Source: Megachile rotundata (lineage: Eukaryota; Arthropoda; Insecta; Hymenoptera; Megachilidae). From it: a DNA stretch of 64,000 bases. The stretch covers positions 13,125,926 through 13,189,925 of the forward strand of contig NC_134984.1 in assembly GCF_050947335.1 (NCBI RefSeq). Reading direction: 5' to 3'. The notes below the pieces were generated by a model. It did not search any database, was not told where the DNA came from, and saw only the letters and a list, made by a program, of their open reading frames with translations. The translations under genes were made by a program, and so were the position numbers. Positions 23,491 to 33,960 of the stretch are shown here, piece by piece. How positions within the stretch are numbered: position 1 is the stretch's first letter; every line of letters starts with the position of its first letter.

Positions 23491-24409
23491 AATATTATGG
23501 AAGGCTGCAATTTTTTAAGTTTCAAATATATTTCCCAAATCTCAAATTTTTCAAATCCCAAATTTCTCGAATATTACATTTTCCAAATCCCAAATTTCTC
23601 GAATATTACATTTTCCAAATCCCAAATTTTCCAAATTCCACATTTCCTAAATCTCAAATTTTCCAAATTCCATACTTCTCAAATCCCACATTTTCCAAAT
23701 TCCAAATTTCTCAAATCCCACATTTCCCAAATCTCAAATTTTCCAAATTCCACATTTCTCAAATCTCAAATTTCCCAAATTCCACATTTCCCAAATCCCA
23801 CATTTACCACATCCCAAATTTTCCAAATCTCAAATTTTCCAAATTCCACATTTCCCAAATCTCAAATTTCCCAAATTCCACATTTCCCAAATCCCACATT
23901 TACCACATCTCAAATTTTCCAAATTCCACATTTCCCAAATCCCACATTTCTCAAATTCCACATTTCCCAGATTCCATATCTCCCAAATTCCACATCTCCC
24001 AAATCCCACATTTCCCAAATCCCACATTTACCAAATCCCACATCTCCCAAATCCCACATTTACCAAATTCCACATCTCCCAAATCCCACATTTCCCAAAT
24101 CCCACATTTACCAAATCCCACATCTCCCAAATCCCACATTTACCAAATCCCACATCTCTCAAATCCCACATTTACCAAATCTCACATCTCCCAAATCCCA
24201 CATTTCCCAAATCCTACATTTCCCAAATCCCACATTTCGCAAATCCCAAAATCCCCAAATCTCCAAATCCCCAAATCCCCAAATCCCCAAATCCCCAAAT
24301 TCCCAAATTCCCAAATTCCCAAATCCCAAAATCCCCAATATCCCAAAATCCTCACATCTCTCAATACCCAAATCCCCAAACCCTGAACCCTCTTATCCCC
24401 ATTCCCCAA
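23491..24409. repeat. 16-bp minisatellite, CCCAAATCCCACATTT type, with 8-mer end
   Basis: Unit CCCAAATCCCACATTT (variants ending TTTA, TCTC) in 16-bp steps from about 23500; from about 24245 it becomes 8-mer CCCCAAAT, several copies perfect. A 306-codon + frame and several - frames are repeat artefacts. Same layout as the array at 21.6 kb: a 16-mer body ending on the right in pure 8-mers. Confidence 0.93.
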
Positions 24410-24823
24410 TCACATAAACCAACCAAAATTAATTTGCACCACCCAATCTAAATATATCAGCGAATCTAAATATAGAAGACCATAAAGATCGACGATCGGT
24501 ATACGCCCCTGGGTGTTTCCTCGGTTTGACCAGGACCTCCTTTTGCCGAGGTAAACGCGAGACAAGATACTCTCTCGATCTTCCTTAAAGTAGGTCTCGG
24601 GAACGAAGGAAGCGCGACAAGGAGCGAGCAGGACGAATGAGGACAACACGTACGAAAAGGAGAAAAAGTAAGAGGAGGAAAAATGTCGGAAACGTATGTG
24701 AGTTAAGGCAGGGAAGCGACTCTCCTGCGGGCACTTCTTCGGCGGACCGTGACCAATAACCATCGCAATCGTCCTGGGATTAACGAGCTGGTCCGCTTGG
24801 CACACAATCGATTCTTGAACCAT
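24410..24823 (-). CDS. Hypothetical 137-aa ORF, possible membrane protein
   Basis: ATG-started frame closed by an upstream in-frame TGA and ending at TGA on the edge of the neighbouring array. It is the longest non-repetitive ATG-started frame on this strand apart from the 49.8-kb one. Codons are coding-like. The product has a Gly/Pro/Lys turn near residues 24-31, a hydrophobic segment at about 52-68 (YFFSFSYVLSSFVLLAP), a basic-acidic middle (80-100) and a hydrophobic, aromatic end (111-137). A single-pass membrane protein is possible. No family is recognised; overlapping frames exist on both strands, so chance cannot be excluded. Confidence 0.3.
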   Translation of the reverse strand: MVQESIVCQADQLVNPRTIAMVIGHGPPKKCPQESRFPALTHIRFRHFSSSYFFSFSYVLSSFVLLAPCRASFVPETYFKEDRESILSRVYLGKRRSWSNRGNTQGRIPIVDLYGLLYLDSLIYLDWVVQINFGWFM

Positions 24824-25850
24824 CGCATTGTTCTTTTTTTCCTTTTCTCACGTTTTCCATCGAACCTGGTAAACGGTAGCCACTTAACGATAGCCACTAA
24901 AGAATCAGTAGACACTTTTAGTGGGGCAAGACAATGACAAAATGCGGTGTAAGGAAACTTTCCTCTCAAAATGTACACTCATGTAGAAATTAATTTTAAT
25001 ACTAATATTTATCTTCTTATAAATATCTTATCATTTAATGTTTGCACGCTTACAGTTGTGTTAAGTTTTATTTTAAATAATTGTAATACTAATGATTTCA
25101 AAATAATGAAGTCAAGTAATGTCAGAATAGTGGTGCAGTAGTGTAGTAGTACAATTAACAATAACAGAATCGCGCAGCAGTAGCTAATGGCAGTACCGCA
25201 AGAGAGTGGAATAGTAAAGCACTTACAGCGAAATAATAAAATAGCTAATTAATTAATGTAACGTATTAAGCGTTAAAAAGGGGTTTAGAATGCCTATAAG
25301 TAATCGCGAGTCATCGGTCGGATGATACAGTGAGTTCCGTAAGTGGCGGCTAACATGTCAAGCGGAACATTCTGGTGGAAATAAAAGGCGTACGAATGAA
25401 ACATCGATGCGATTAAATAGCGAATATCCCGTGGCTAAAGCTCTTAGCGTGTTTTAACAGCGACAGGTGCGCGATTCACCCCGCGTGAAAGGTCGATTTT
25501 CGCGGTGCATGGGCGCGGTCCCGATATCTCCTGATAACGGTGTTTGCATCGAAGATACGCTTAATTCACGGTTAAGCGCGACAACCGTTCGTGACGATAA
25601 ATCAAAACGGTTGGACAACATCGCGCCACAAAGTTTCGTACGAAGCTGCGATTAATTGGAAAGCTGATGCTCGACGCGGTTGGTGTTCGCTGCGGGTAAA
25701 ATTAAAAATCGACCGATCAGCGTGATTTTAATTCCTGATACGATGAAAGTGTTTATGGTATCGTGAAATTGTTCCGACGAATATTACCCCATTAAGATTT
25801 ATTAATTTATTAATCTTTTAACAGCATCGGAACGTTCTGAACAGGTGCTT
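24824..25850. other. Non-repetitive block
   Basis: A+T-rich at 24960-25260, then a CpG-containing island at 25290-25720. Two donor-like sites (ACA/GTGAGT and TCC/GTAAGT) lie within 12 bp at about 25331-25342, without an open frame reaching them. No recognised gene. Confidence 0.35.
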
Positions 25851-26830
25851 TCTACTACTTCGCCTTTTATTGCCACTTTTTTTATCGCTACGCTTTCTAG
25901 TCCTATGCATTATAATGCTTATTTTATATTGGCACGTTTTATGTTGTTATATTTTGCAGTACTATGTCATATATTGTTGTCTTATACTGCCACGCGTTAT
26001 ATTGCAATTTTACGTCTTAACATTTGTTACATTGTCATGTTTTGTGTTTCCTCCCGCTGTATTATCACGCACTGAATTGCCACGCGTTATATCGCCAAGC
26101 GTTGAACTACTACGCGTTATATCGCTACGCACTGAGTTCCCTCGAGTTATATTACCACGCACTAAATTACTACGCGTTATATCGTCACGCGCTGAATTAC
26201 TACGTTATATCGCCAAGCGTTGAACTACTACGCGTTATATCGCCATGCACTGAGTTCCCTCGCGTTATATCGCCACGCATTGAGTTCCTTTGCGTTATAT
26301 CGCCACGCATTGAGTTCCTTTGCGTTATATCGCCACGCGCTGAACTACTACGCGTAATATCGCCACGCACTGAGTTCCCTCGCATTATATCGCCACGCAT
26401 TGAGTTCCTTTGCGTTATATAGCCACGCGCTGAGTTACCACTCGTTATATCGCCACGCGTTAAACTACTACACGTAATATCGCCACGTACTGAGTTCCCT
26501 CGCGTTATATCGCCACGCACTGAGTTTCTTTGCGTTATATCGCCACGCACCGAATTCCCACGTATTGTATTGTCATACTTTGTATTACCACGTGTTATAT
26601 TGCCACACTTTGTATTACCACGTATTATATTGCCATACTTTGTGTTTTCACGCGTTATATCGTCACGCTTCGCGTCGCCATGCATTATGTTGCTACTCTT
26701 CGTATTGCTACATCTCAAATAACCACACTTCGCATTATCGCAGATCGCACATTGCACGTTACATCGCCACGCGTTGTACAGTGTCGCATAACATCGTCTT
26801 AAATCTTGTTCAAGCAGCCGTGTTATAAAC
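25851..26830. repeat. 15-bp array B (GCGTTATATCGCCAC family)
   Basis: 15-bp units GCGTTATATCGCCAC, GCACTGAGTTCCCTC and GCGTTGAACTACTAC follow one another; the left and right edges are more diverged (for example ATATTGCCACACTTTGTATT). Frames on both strands are long: a minus-strand frame of 250 codons (26200-26952) reads pentapeptides such as RGDIT and RGNSV and extends about 70 codons beyond the array. I treat it as a repeat artefact. Confidence 0.9.
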
Positions 26831-27464
26831 GCGCCGATAACAATCAAAGATCTGCATAATTGATTTTCAACGTAAACTCGAAAAACATCGAAAAACGTTC
26901 TTAACGGTGTTACGGGTAAATACCAAAAGTTAAGGATTTCTCTTTCTAACAATAAAAGGAGTTTCGTTCAATATGGAAAAGGTGCTGACACGCCACGACC
27001 GACGATCTCTCCCATTTCTCTGCTAGAAAATAACATTTAACCGTGCAACGGTGCATAAACCTAAATCGTTCGAGTTATCTCGGAAATCTCGTGCGGCAAC
27101 GCTTCTTATGTTTCTCCGTTGAACCGGAAGAGGAGGTTTGTCCGTTGTCTCGGCGCTCATTTATTCTGCATCTCGATGCCCCTTTTGTGTTTGCTCAGCC
27201 ACGCCTGAGAATCGGACGATTCGCAGCAACAACTAGATCTCTTCTAATCCGTTCGATTCCATAACCACATAGCACGCGATACGGCTCGATATTATTAGCC
27301 ATATCATCCATTGGCGTCGCTTCTTTCTACTCTTTCTTTTACTCATATACCAGGGTCCCGTATAACGCGGTTAATAAGTCACGCGCTGTAGGAACTCTCG
27401 TTGTAGGAAATCGTATGGGAATTTTTAATGTTACGTGGAAACATATGAGGATATGAAGCATATA
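26831..27464. other. Non-repetitive island
   Basis: G+C-moderate sequence. At about 27008-27026 a pyrimidine tract and CTGCTAG resemble a + strand acceptor, followed by an open frame to 27264 with protein-like composition. No recognised product, and no donor. Confidence 0.3.
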
Positions 27465-27674
27465 TTATAGTCGAGACATCTTTGACACCTTTTGGAATTT
27501 AAATGCTATATGGAAACTCACTGTACTTATCATAGGAGTATTCATAGCTCTACTCGCAGTTATAGTTATAAGGGCCATATAGCGAGACTCCACTGTATCT
27601 TCAATGACAGCAACAGTTAATACATGAAATGTACCAGTAATCAAAGACTCCATTGTAGAAGTACCTCGTTTCAT
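27465..27674 (-). CDS. Hypothetical 69-aa ORF, unrecognised
   Basis: ATG-started, 69 codons, closed by TAA. Codon structure is among the most coding-like in the window. The product is rich in Thr, Ser, Met and Ile, with a mildly hydrophobic start (SLITGTFHVLTVAVIEDTV) and a basic end. A donor-like ACA/GTGAGT lies inside it at about residue 51, so it could be a first coding exon. A second minus-strand frame (27601-27801, no ATG) overlaps it and also looks protein-like, containing VDIGVANFLNSLVIYRSL. No family is recognised. Confidence 0.28.
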   Translation of the reverse strand: MKRGTSTMESLITGTFHVLTVAVIEDTVESRYMALITITASRAMNTPMISTVSFHIAFKFQKVSKMSRL

Positions 27675-27963
27675 AATAGCAGTAATAATTGCACGTGTAT
27701 ATTAACACCTTGATAGCCACAATGTCAGTACCGATCAGTGACCTATAAATTACGAGACTATTCAAGAAATTCGCGACGCCAATGTCGACAGAATGATTCA
27801 ACGTTCTTAGCCGATTTCGATCGTTAATAGGAACCGTTCACAATAAGAATAATAATAGTAATAAGAAGAATAACAAGGACGGTAATGGAAGAGTAACCGA
27901 GCGAGCGGTGTAACGACGACACAACGGTGTCCCATTGTATGGCCCTCTATCCCGATATCAGGC
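27675..27963. other. Spacer
   Basis: Includes the 5' part of the overlapping minus-strand frame and an imperfect AATAATAAGAAG tract (27842-27880). Nothing else recognised. Confidence 0.35.
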
Positions 27964-28107
27964 ATGAACTGGCCCGAACAATCGGAAGAAACGCGAGGTG
28001 GAATCGATAGCGGCTATGGTGGTCACACTTTGCTGCCTCAGGATGTACCGAGCACCCAGTCACCGTGTACCTTTTTCCTTTTTTTCTCTCCTCGTCGTTC
28101 GAGTTAG
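27964..28107 (+). CDS. Hypothetical 47-aa ORF, possible N-terminal exon
   Basis: ATG-started frame (the open frame begins upstream at about 27885) encoding an acidic, Gly/Ser-rich start: MNWPEQSEETRGGIDSGYGG, then HTLLPQDVPSTQSP. This resembles a disordered N-terminus. The end overlaps a long pyrimidine tract and an acceptor-like GAGTTAG at 28101-28107. No clear donor is present before that, so its continuation is unknown. No family is recognised. Confidence 0.17.
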   Translation: MNWPEQSEETRGGIDSGYGGHTLLPQDVPSTQSPCTFFLFFSPRRSS

Positions 28108-28442
28108 GCCATCGAAGGTATTACGGTCACCGATCCGTTAATGTGCAATGGAAATATTTGTCGATAACGCCAACAAGTAATGCGGTATTTCTATTTTTCG
28201 AACGCCGCTTATTAGACAAGCAGTACTTGCGGAACGTGGATATACACGTTTTCGTTTCCCATTATGTTGCAGTATTTATAAGTGAAGGGATATGTCGCTT
28301 TTTGTTGATGCAGAACGAAATAACTATTATCGTCGAAGAAAGTACCGGGAGTGTCGGTATACGCTATCACCCTGAATATCTTTTATATAAATGGAGGATA
28401 GGGAAAAAATCAGCCGAACTACACCTGCAGAGAAACTGTTAG
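28108..28442 (+). CDS. Candidate terminal exon, ~111 codons, unrecognised
   Basis: A very strong pyrimidine tract ending GAGTTAG precedes 28108. The frame that opens there runs about 111 codons to TAG and has protein-like composition (RRYYGHRSVNVQWKYLSI, VDIHVFVSHYVAVFISEG, EITIIVEESTGSVGIRYH). It has no usable internal ATG near the start, so it would be a spliced exon. The distance to the 47-aa frame just upstream is too short for a normal intron. No family is recognised. Confidence 0.2.
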
Positions 28443-29500
28443 GCCTGGAATATTATACGCTTTTTATTAGACGATTTTTAGTTGGCTGTTCTCTAACTCC
28501 TATAATTTAGATACGTGGAGTATTCTGAAACAAGACACCTTTTTTATCTCTGAATACATGTGTGCTAAATAAAATTCATTACAAAGTTCCAAGTTTACAC
28601 ATTTCAAAATCTACCAAGTAGGTAACTGGTGTAAAGGTTTCCAAATATGAAAATCCTCAGATTAAAAAATTTCCAAAACACAAATTTTACCAAATCTCCT
28701 AAACCCTATATTATTAAGTATGAAAGTAGGAACACCCGGTAATAAAATTGACGGCAACCCAACGAGCCTCCACTGTCATTTTCATGGAAAGAAAGTAGCG
28801 AGAACATATTATGTCGACCGAAAGAAACGAATATTGCTAACAACGATGGCTTTTATTATTTTCTTTCGCTCGCGAATACAAAAAGGTTTTACGTTATAGT
28901 ACAGAACACGAGGGATATAAATGAAAAGAAAAAGAAACCACTTTTCCAAGCCGATGCCCAACGTCATATGTTTCTTCTTTCATTAAGATGTAATCGCTGC
29001 CTTGAACGAAGCCGACGTACGTTCTTTTTGTAACGCAAAGCTGTACATTAGTACGATGGAAAGAAATCATCTTCGTTGCAACGGTGAAACACTGTAGCAA
29101 CCGTTGTTTTTATTCGTCTCAACAAACACGTAATTTACATTGGTTATGCTCTCTAAACGCCATGTTGCGGCGTTATGGGATACCGCCATTTAAATCTTTA
29201 CTATACCTTGTCCGATTGATAATTATCAACGGGGAGAGAAAGTATTTAGATGAATTATTAAAAATAATTACTTTCATTCATAAACTGCTAGTGTATTGCT
29301 AATTGTTACTATCAGGAATATGCAAATTTTAATTTATATTGTTTCGCGAGTTCCGTAATATTTCGAAGAATCATTCAAGAAAAATATTTGACCAAATAAT
29401 TTTTGGTGAGATTCAAAATGGGTATTTAGATGGGTAGATTCAAATTAAGGGGACTCTCACTATATTGCATTATTTCATACTGATGCACCTAGAGTCTTTT
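28443..29500. other. Non-repetitive block
   Basis: A+T-rich with a G+C-richer part at 28740-29200. A minus-strand frame (ATG near 29071, end 28894) has protein-like composition but no supporting signal. No recognised gene or RNA. Confidence 0.3.
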
Positions 29501-30460
29501 TATTTGCACTTTTATGTGACTACTACAACTATCATGCGTTATATCGCTTTCCGTTGTATTATTACGCGCTGAATTGTCACGCATTATATTGCCACGTGCT
29601 ATATTACCACGTGTTGTATTACTGCGCATAATATTGCTGTACGCTGCATTGCCACGCATTGAAGTACTACGCGTTATATCGCCATGCGTTGAATTACCAC
29701 GCATAGAACTACTACGCGCTATATCGCCGCGCGCTGAGTTCCCTCGCGTTATATCGCCACGTGTTGAATTACTACGCGTTATATCGCCACGCGTTGAATT
29801 ACCACGCGTAGAATTACTACGCGCTATATCGCCGTGCGCTGAGTTCCCTCGCGTTATATCGCCACGTGTTGAATTACCATGCGTTATATCGCCACGCGTT
29901 GAATTACTACGCGTAGAACTACTACGCGCTATATCGCCGCGCGGTGAGTTCCCTCGCGTTATATCGCCACGTGTTGAATTACCACGCGTTATATCGCCAG
30001 GCGTTGAATTACCACGCGTAGAACTATTACGTGTTATATCGCCACGCGTTGAATTACTACGCATAGAACTACTACGCGTTGTATCGTCGCGCGCTGAGTT
30101 CCCTCGCGTTATATCGCCACGTGTCGAATTACCACGCGTTATATCGCCACGCGTTGAATTACCACGCGCTGAGTTCTCTCGCGTTATATTGTTACAAGCT
30201 GAGTTCCCTCGCGTTATATCGCCGTGCACCTAGTTCCCTCGCGTTATATCGCCACACGCTGAATTACCACCCGTTATATTACCACGCGTTGAACTACTCA
30301 GCGTTATACCGTCACGCGCTGAGTTACCTCGCGTTATATTGCCACGCACTGACTATCCACGTATTACATTGCCATACGTTGAACTACTACGCGTTAAATT
30401 GTTACACGTTGTATTACCAAGCGATATATTGCCACAATTTAAACCGTCAACTCATAGTAT
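29501..30460. repeat. 15-bp array C, with 105-bp higher-order repeat
   Basis: The cleanest array of its family. GCGTTATATCGCCAC and GCGTTGAATTACCAC alternate, with a third variant GCGTAGAACTACTAC. The marker GAGTTCCCTCGCG recurs at about 29735, 29840, 29945, 30095 and 30170; spacings of 105, 105, 150 and 75 are all multiples of 15. Minus-strand (246 codons, pentapeptides RGDIT/RGNST) and + strand (219 codons) frames are produced by the repeat. Confidence 0.93.
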
Positions 30461-31390
30461 AAGTAGTCATTCGATTGCTCTTGCTATATTGCTAATTTCA
30501 AAAATTTCCCCTCTTCACAGCCTCCTGATAATACATCCAACCTCAGTTTATCGCACAAACGTTTTTACCGTATTATCATCACGAAACAATTGATGGCGCA
30601 GTTTTCCTGATATCTGTTTCTTCCAGGATCCTGTTTCGCTGTAATTTGACCATCTCGAAATCCATCCGTTCCGTTATTAAACCGTGTAGCGATTTCACAG
30701 TTCCGTAACCCATTTATCTTAGGGTCTAACCATTTCTTGGTCCACGCGTTCCGTTATCCCAACCAGCGTACATGATTCGACAATTACGAGATCCAACTGT
30801 TCCTATATACGATTCAATCATCCGTTTGTTTCATGCTTTAATACACCCACGCGCATAGACGTTTCGAAGGACACTGGACACAATAGTTCATTTGTTTCGA
30901 TCTTGCTCTTTTTTTTAAATTCAACCGACAGCTACGTATTCCGCTATTCAGAGTGAACGTCTTACACTCCGTTTCTTTATGGAGGTTCTATTAATCTTGC
31001 GAGTAGAATAAAAGTTATACGAGTGCTAAAATGATTTACAAACGCACTTCTTAATTGATTTTAATTAGCCGGTCAAAATCTAACTTTCGTTCAACGTTAC
31101 TTTGTAACACTATCTCGCAGACGATCTCTCGTAATTAAATATCCTGAATCGTACAATATTTATCATAATTTAACGAGTTAACGCTGTCGTACATTCATCA
31201 CTTTGACACGCGTTTTCTCCGTATGACAGTAACGATAAAAAATATTTTCATAAGTTCATCAAACTCAATCTTGCCTCGCTCTAATCCAGAGCCTAGGGGA
31301 TCAGGTAATATTTATTTGATAGGTTAAAGAATGTAACAGCCTGTGTTTACACAGCGATTAATTCACTCTGTAACGGCATGATCCCATCGT
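30461..31390. other. Non-repetitive block
   Basis: Mixed sequence, A+T-richer to the right, with CpG dinucleotides retained. No open frame of quality, repeat or RNA gene recognised. Confidence 0.35.
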
Positions 31391-31606
31391 TTACGATTCG
31401 TGATCCGTTGCATGATCAATTCGATCCATGACCCAAGTGTCCCGTGGCTTCGAACCTCTCGTTTCTCGTCGTTTTGCTTCGACCTTAGGCTCGTAATTCA
31501 TCGAAGCGGCGAGTGTCCACTTCATCATCGCTTTCATCGCAATTAGACATCGGTGTACTGCTGTACAACATCCTCCAAGCGGATCAAAACGCCATTTAAG
31601 GATCAT
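31391..31606 (-). CDS. Hypothetical 71-aa ORF, unrecognised
   Basis: ATG-started, 71 codons to TAA; the frame is open further upstream to about 31717 (109 codons in all), so it could also be a longer exon. Codons are strongly coding-like and Met-rich. The product starts MILKWRFDPLGGCC, continues with HRCLIAMKAMMKWTLAAS and ends in a charged tail (PKVEAKRRETRGSK, DRIDHATDHES). No domain is recognised. Similar frames are not seen elsewhere in the window. Confidence 0.3.
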   Translation of the reverse strand: MILKWRFDPLGGCCTAVHRCLIAMKAMMKWTLAASMNYEPKVEAKRRETRGSKPRDTWVMDRIDHATDHES

Positions 31607-31717
31607 AGATCTCCTCGGGATCGGCACGCGTTTGGATTTCACTCGGAATAAGGGCAAACCGGAGACGCAACGACTCGGCCAACATTGTTGTGCCTTTACC
31701 AGTTGTATTTATGCAAA

Positions 31718-32230
31718 ATGCATTTCCAAACTTGTTAAATTCTTCCGCTAGACACTGCGGTTAACGCAAAAATGGAGTATGGAGATTCCTTTTGTGGTGG
31801 GCTAATTGACCTAACACTTGACATTTCCTTTTATTAGGAGTGGCACACATTTTTTTAGAATAAATGAAATCGAACGGAATGGAATGAGTTTGTTTGGTGG
31901 TAATTTGTTAGGATGGTTAGGTATGGGTAGGTTTAGGTAGGGAATTTTTATGGTGATAGGTGGAAAATTATTTTGGAGGGATCTTGGAAAATATTAGTGA
32001 AGGAGTAGACACTTCCAATTTTGTAAGATGTTTATAATTATCTAGAAATCAGAATTTCAAATTTCTAGATTGTTGGATTTTTATATTTTATAGATGAAAT
32101 TTTAAGTTTGCAGATTTTCAAACATTGGGGTACGCAGTTATTAAACAGTGGAATCAGTAAATTGTGTAATTTTTGGGTTCTAAATTTCTGAATTCAGAGA
32201 TGAATTTTCTAGAAAAGTTTCCAGTTCCTA
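31718..32230. other. Spacer
   Basis: A+T-rich, with a loose TTAGG/TAGGTTTAGG patch at about 31910-31945. Grades into the next array from about 32150. Nothing else recognised. Confidence 0.35.
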
Positions 32231-33300
32231 AATTCTGGGAATGTTATGTTCTTAAATTCCTATATTCTCAAATATCTGAAAATGCAAAATCTTGTGTTCT
32301 CAAATTTCCCAAAATTCCCAAAATTCCCCAAATTCCCAAACTTTAGAAAAGTCCCAAAAGTCCTAAAATTCCCAAAATTCCTAAATTCTCAATTCCTAAA
32401 ATTCCAGATTCCTGACATGTTAAATCCCTAAATACTCAGATGTGAATATTCCCAAATCTCTAAATTCTCAAGTCTGAAAATTCCCAAATATGTAAATTAC
32501 CAGATCTGAAAATTCCCAAATCCCTAAAATTCCCAATCCTAAATTCCCAAATTTCTAAAGTGACAAATCCCTTAATTTTCAGATCTGAAAATTCCCAAAT
32601 CCCTAAAATTCCAAATCCAAAAATTCCCAAATTCCTAAATTCTCAGATCTGAAAATTCCCAAATCCCCAAAATTCCAAATCTCTAAATTTCCAGATCTGA
32701 GAATCCTTAAATCCCTAAATTTCCCGATTTGAAAATTTCCAAATACCCCAAATTCCAAATCTCAAAATTCACAGATCCGATAATTGCCAAATCCACAAAT
32801 CACTAAATCCCCAAATCGCCAAATCCCCAAATCTCCAAATCCCGAAATCCCCAAATCGTCAAATCCCCAAATCCCCAAATTCCCAAATCCCTAAAATTCC
32901 CAATCCTAAATTCCCAAATTTCTAAATTGACAAATCCCTAAAATTCCCAATCTTAAATTCCCAAATTTCTAAATTGACAAATCCCTAAAATTCCCAATCC
33001 TAAATTCCCAAATTTCTAAATTGACAAATCTCTAAATTTTCAGATCTGAAAATCCCTAAATCCCTAAATTTCCCGATTTGAAAATTTCCAAATACCCCAA
33101 ATTCCAAATCCCAAATTTCCAAATCCCAAAATTCACAGATCCGATAATTGCCAGATCCACAAATCACTAAATCCCCAAATCCTCAAATCCCCAAATCCCC
33201 AAATCTCAAAATCCCCAAATCCCCAAATCCCTAAATCCCCAAATCCCCAAATTCCCAAATCCATCAATCCCTCAACTCCCAACTCCCTAAATCCCTTCTC
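32231..33300. repeat. C-rich repeat with 47-bp unit and ~364-bp duplication
   Basis: AAATTCCCAAATCCCTAAAATTCCC-like units. A 47-bp repeat (with TTTCTAAATTGACAAATCCC) has copies at about 32921, 32968 and 33015. A longer block ending in CAGATCCGATAATTGCC occurs at 32772 and 33136, a 364-bp duplication. Pure CCCCAAAT runs lie at about 32805-32880 and 33170-33250. Confidence 0.87.
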
Positions 33301-33960
33301 CAAAACAAATCCACCAACACGCATTCTCTTCATTTCTCTTTGGAAAGGCCTGCACAATGTAGCAACGAAACTGTCATTAACAAGAGAAAATCGCGACAGT
33401 TCCCGTTACCTCTTCATAATTCCCGGAGCAGAATCAAGGAAAACAGATCCCAAAGATAGCATCGATATCGAAATTCGTGACCAATTATATTTACGGTGAG
33501 CAAGGAGCACAATCGACAGAGAAATAACTTCTTTCGCTTAAACAGAACGTTCATCAGGAATTAGTCGACAACTATATCGCATTAAAATTATCTTGAAAGA
33601 TTCGATGAGATCGCTCCCGATCGTTGGGCTTTTGATAAAATTGTTATTATTAGAAGATTGCGATCTCGGAAAAAATCTGTGATCGCGTTCTCTTGGACTT
33701 TCTAGGCTAACGATGGCTCCTCAGGGAAGAATGTTTGCGGAGAAATCGATCCCTCGCGACGAAGATGAGCTCCTATATATCTTTGTAATTAGCGGTCTGT
33801 TCTGTTACAGGTGAACGTGTTAACGAGCTGATCGATGACACCGAACGGAGATAATTATACTTAACTTGTTGGATATGTACGTCGGGATATTTGAAGAAAC
33901 TGTATCGGGGTAATCTGTAGAAATGTCATGTTCAGAACTTGACATGTGATGCACATGACA
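33301..33960. other. Non-repetitive island
   Basis: G+C-moderate. At about 33780-33798 a + strand TCTGTTCTGTTACAG resembles an acceptor but is followed by only a 13-codon frame. On -, TTGTGCAG near 33352 precedes a basic frame that runs into the repeat. No recognised gene. Confidence 0.3.

Noticed and set aside
23497..24417. 306-codon + strand frame
   Set aside because: Same reason: produced by the CCCAAATCCCACATTT array; ordinary codon structure and protein-like composition are absent.
26200..26952. 250-codon minus frame with RGD-containing pentapeptides and a non-repetitive N-terminal part
   Set aside because: The RGDIT/RGNSV pentapeptides are the 15-bp unit read as five codons. The first codon is TTG, the unique part has no promoter or splice support, and the + strand is open too. 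The RGD motif is therefore not evidence of adhesion function.
29489..30229. 246-codon minus frame of RGDIT/RGNST pentapeptides, considered as a pentapeptide-repeat protein
   Set aside because: The consensus does not match the A(D/N)LXX pentapeptide-repeat family, and the frame exists only because the unit is 15 bp and stop-free.
16331..30460. CRISPR-like arrays
   Set aside because: Units are contiguous minisatellites with no unique spacers of constant length, and the sequence is eukaryotic in character.
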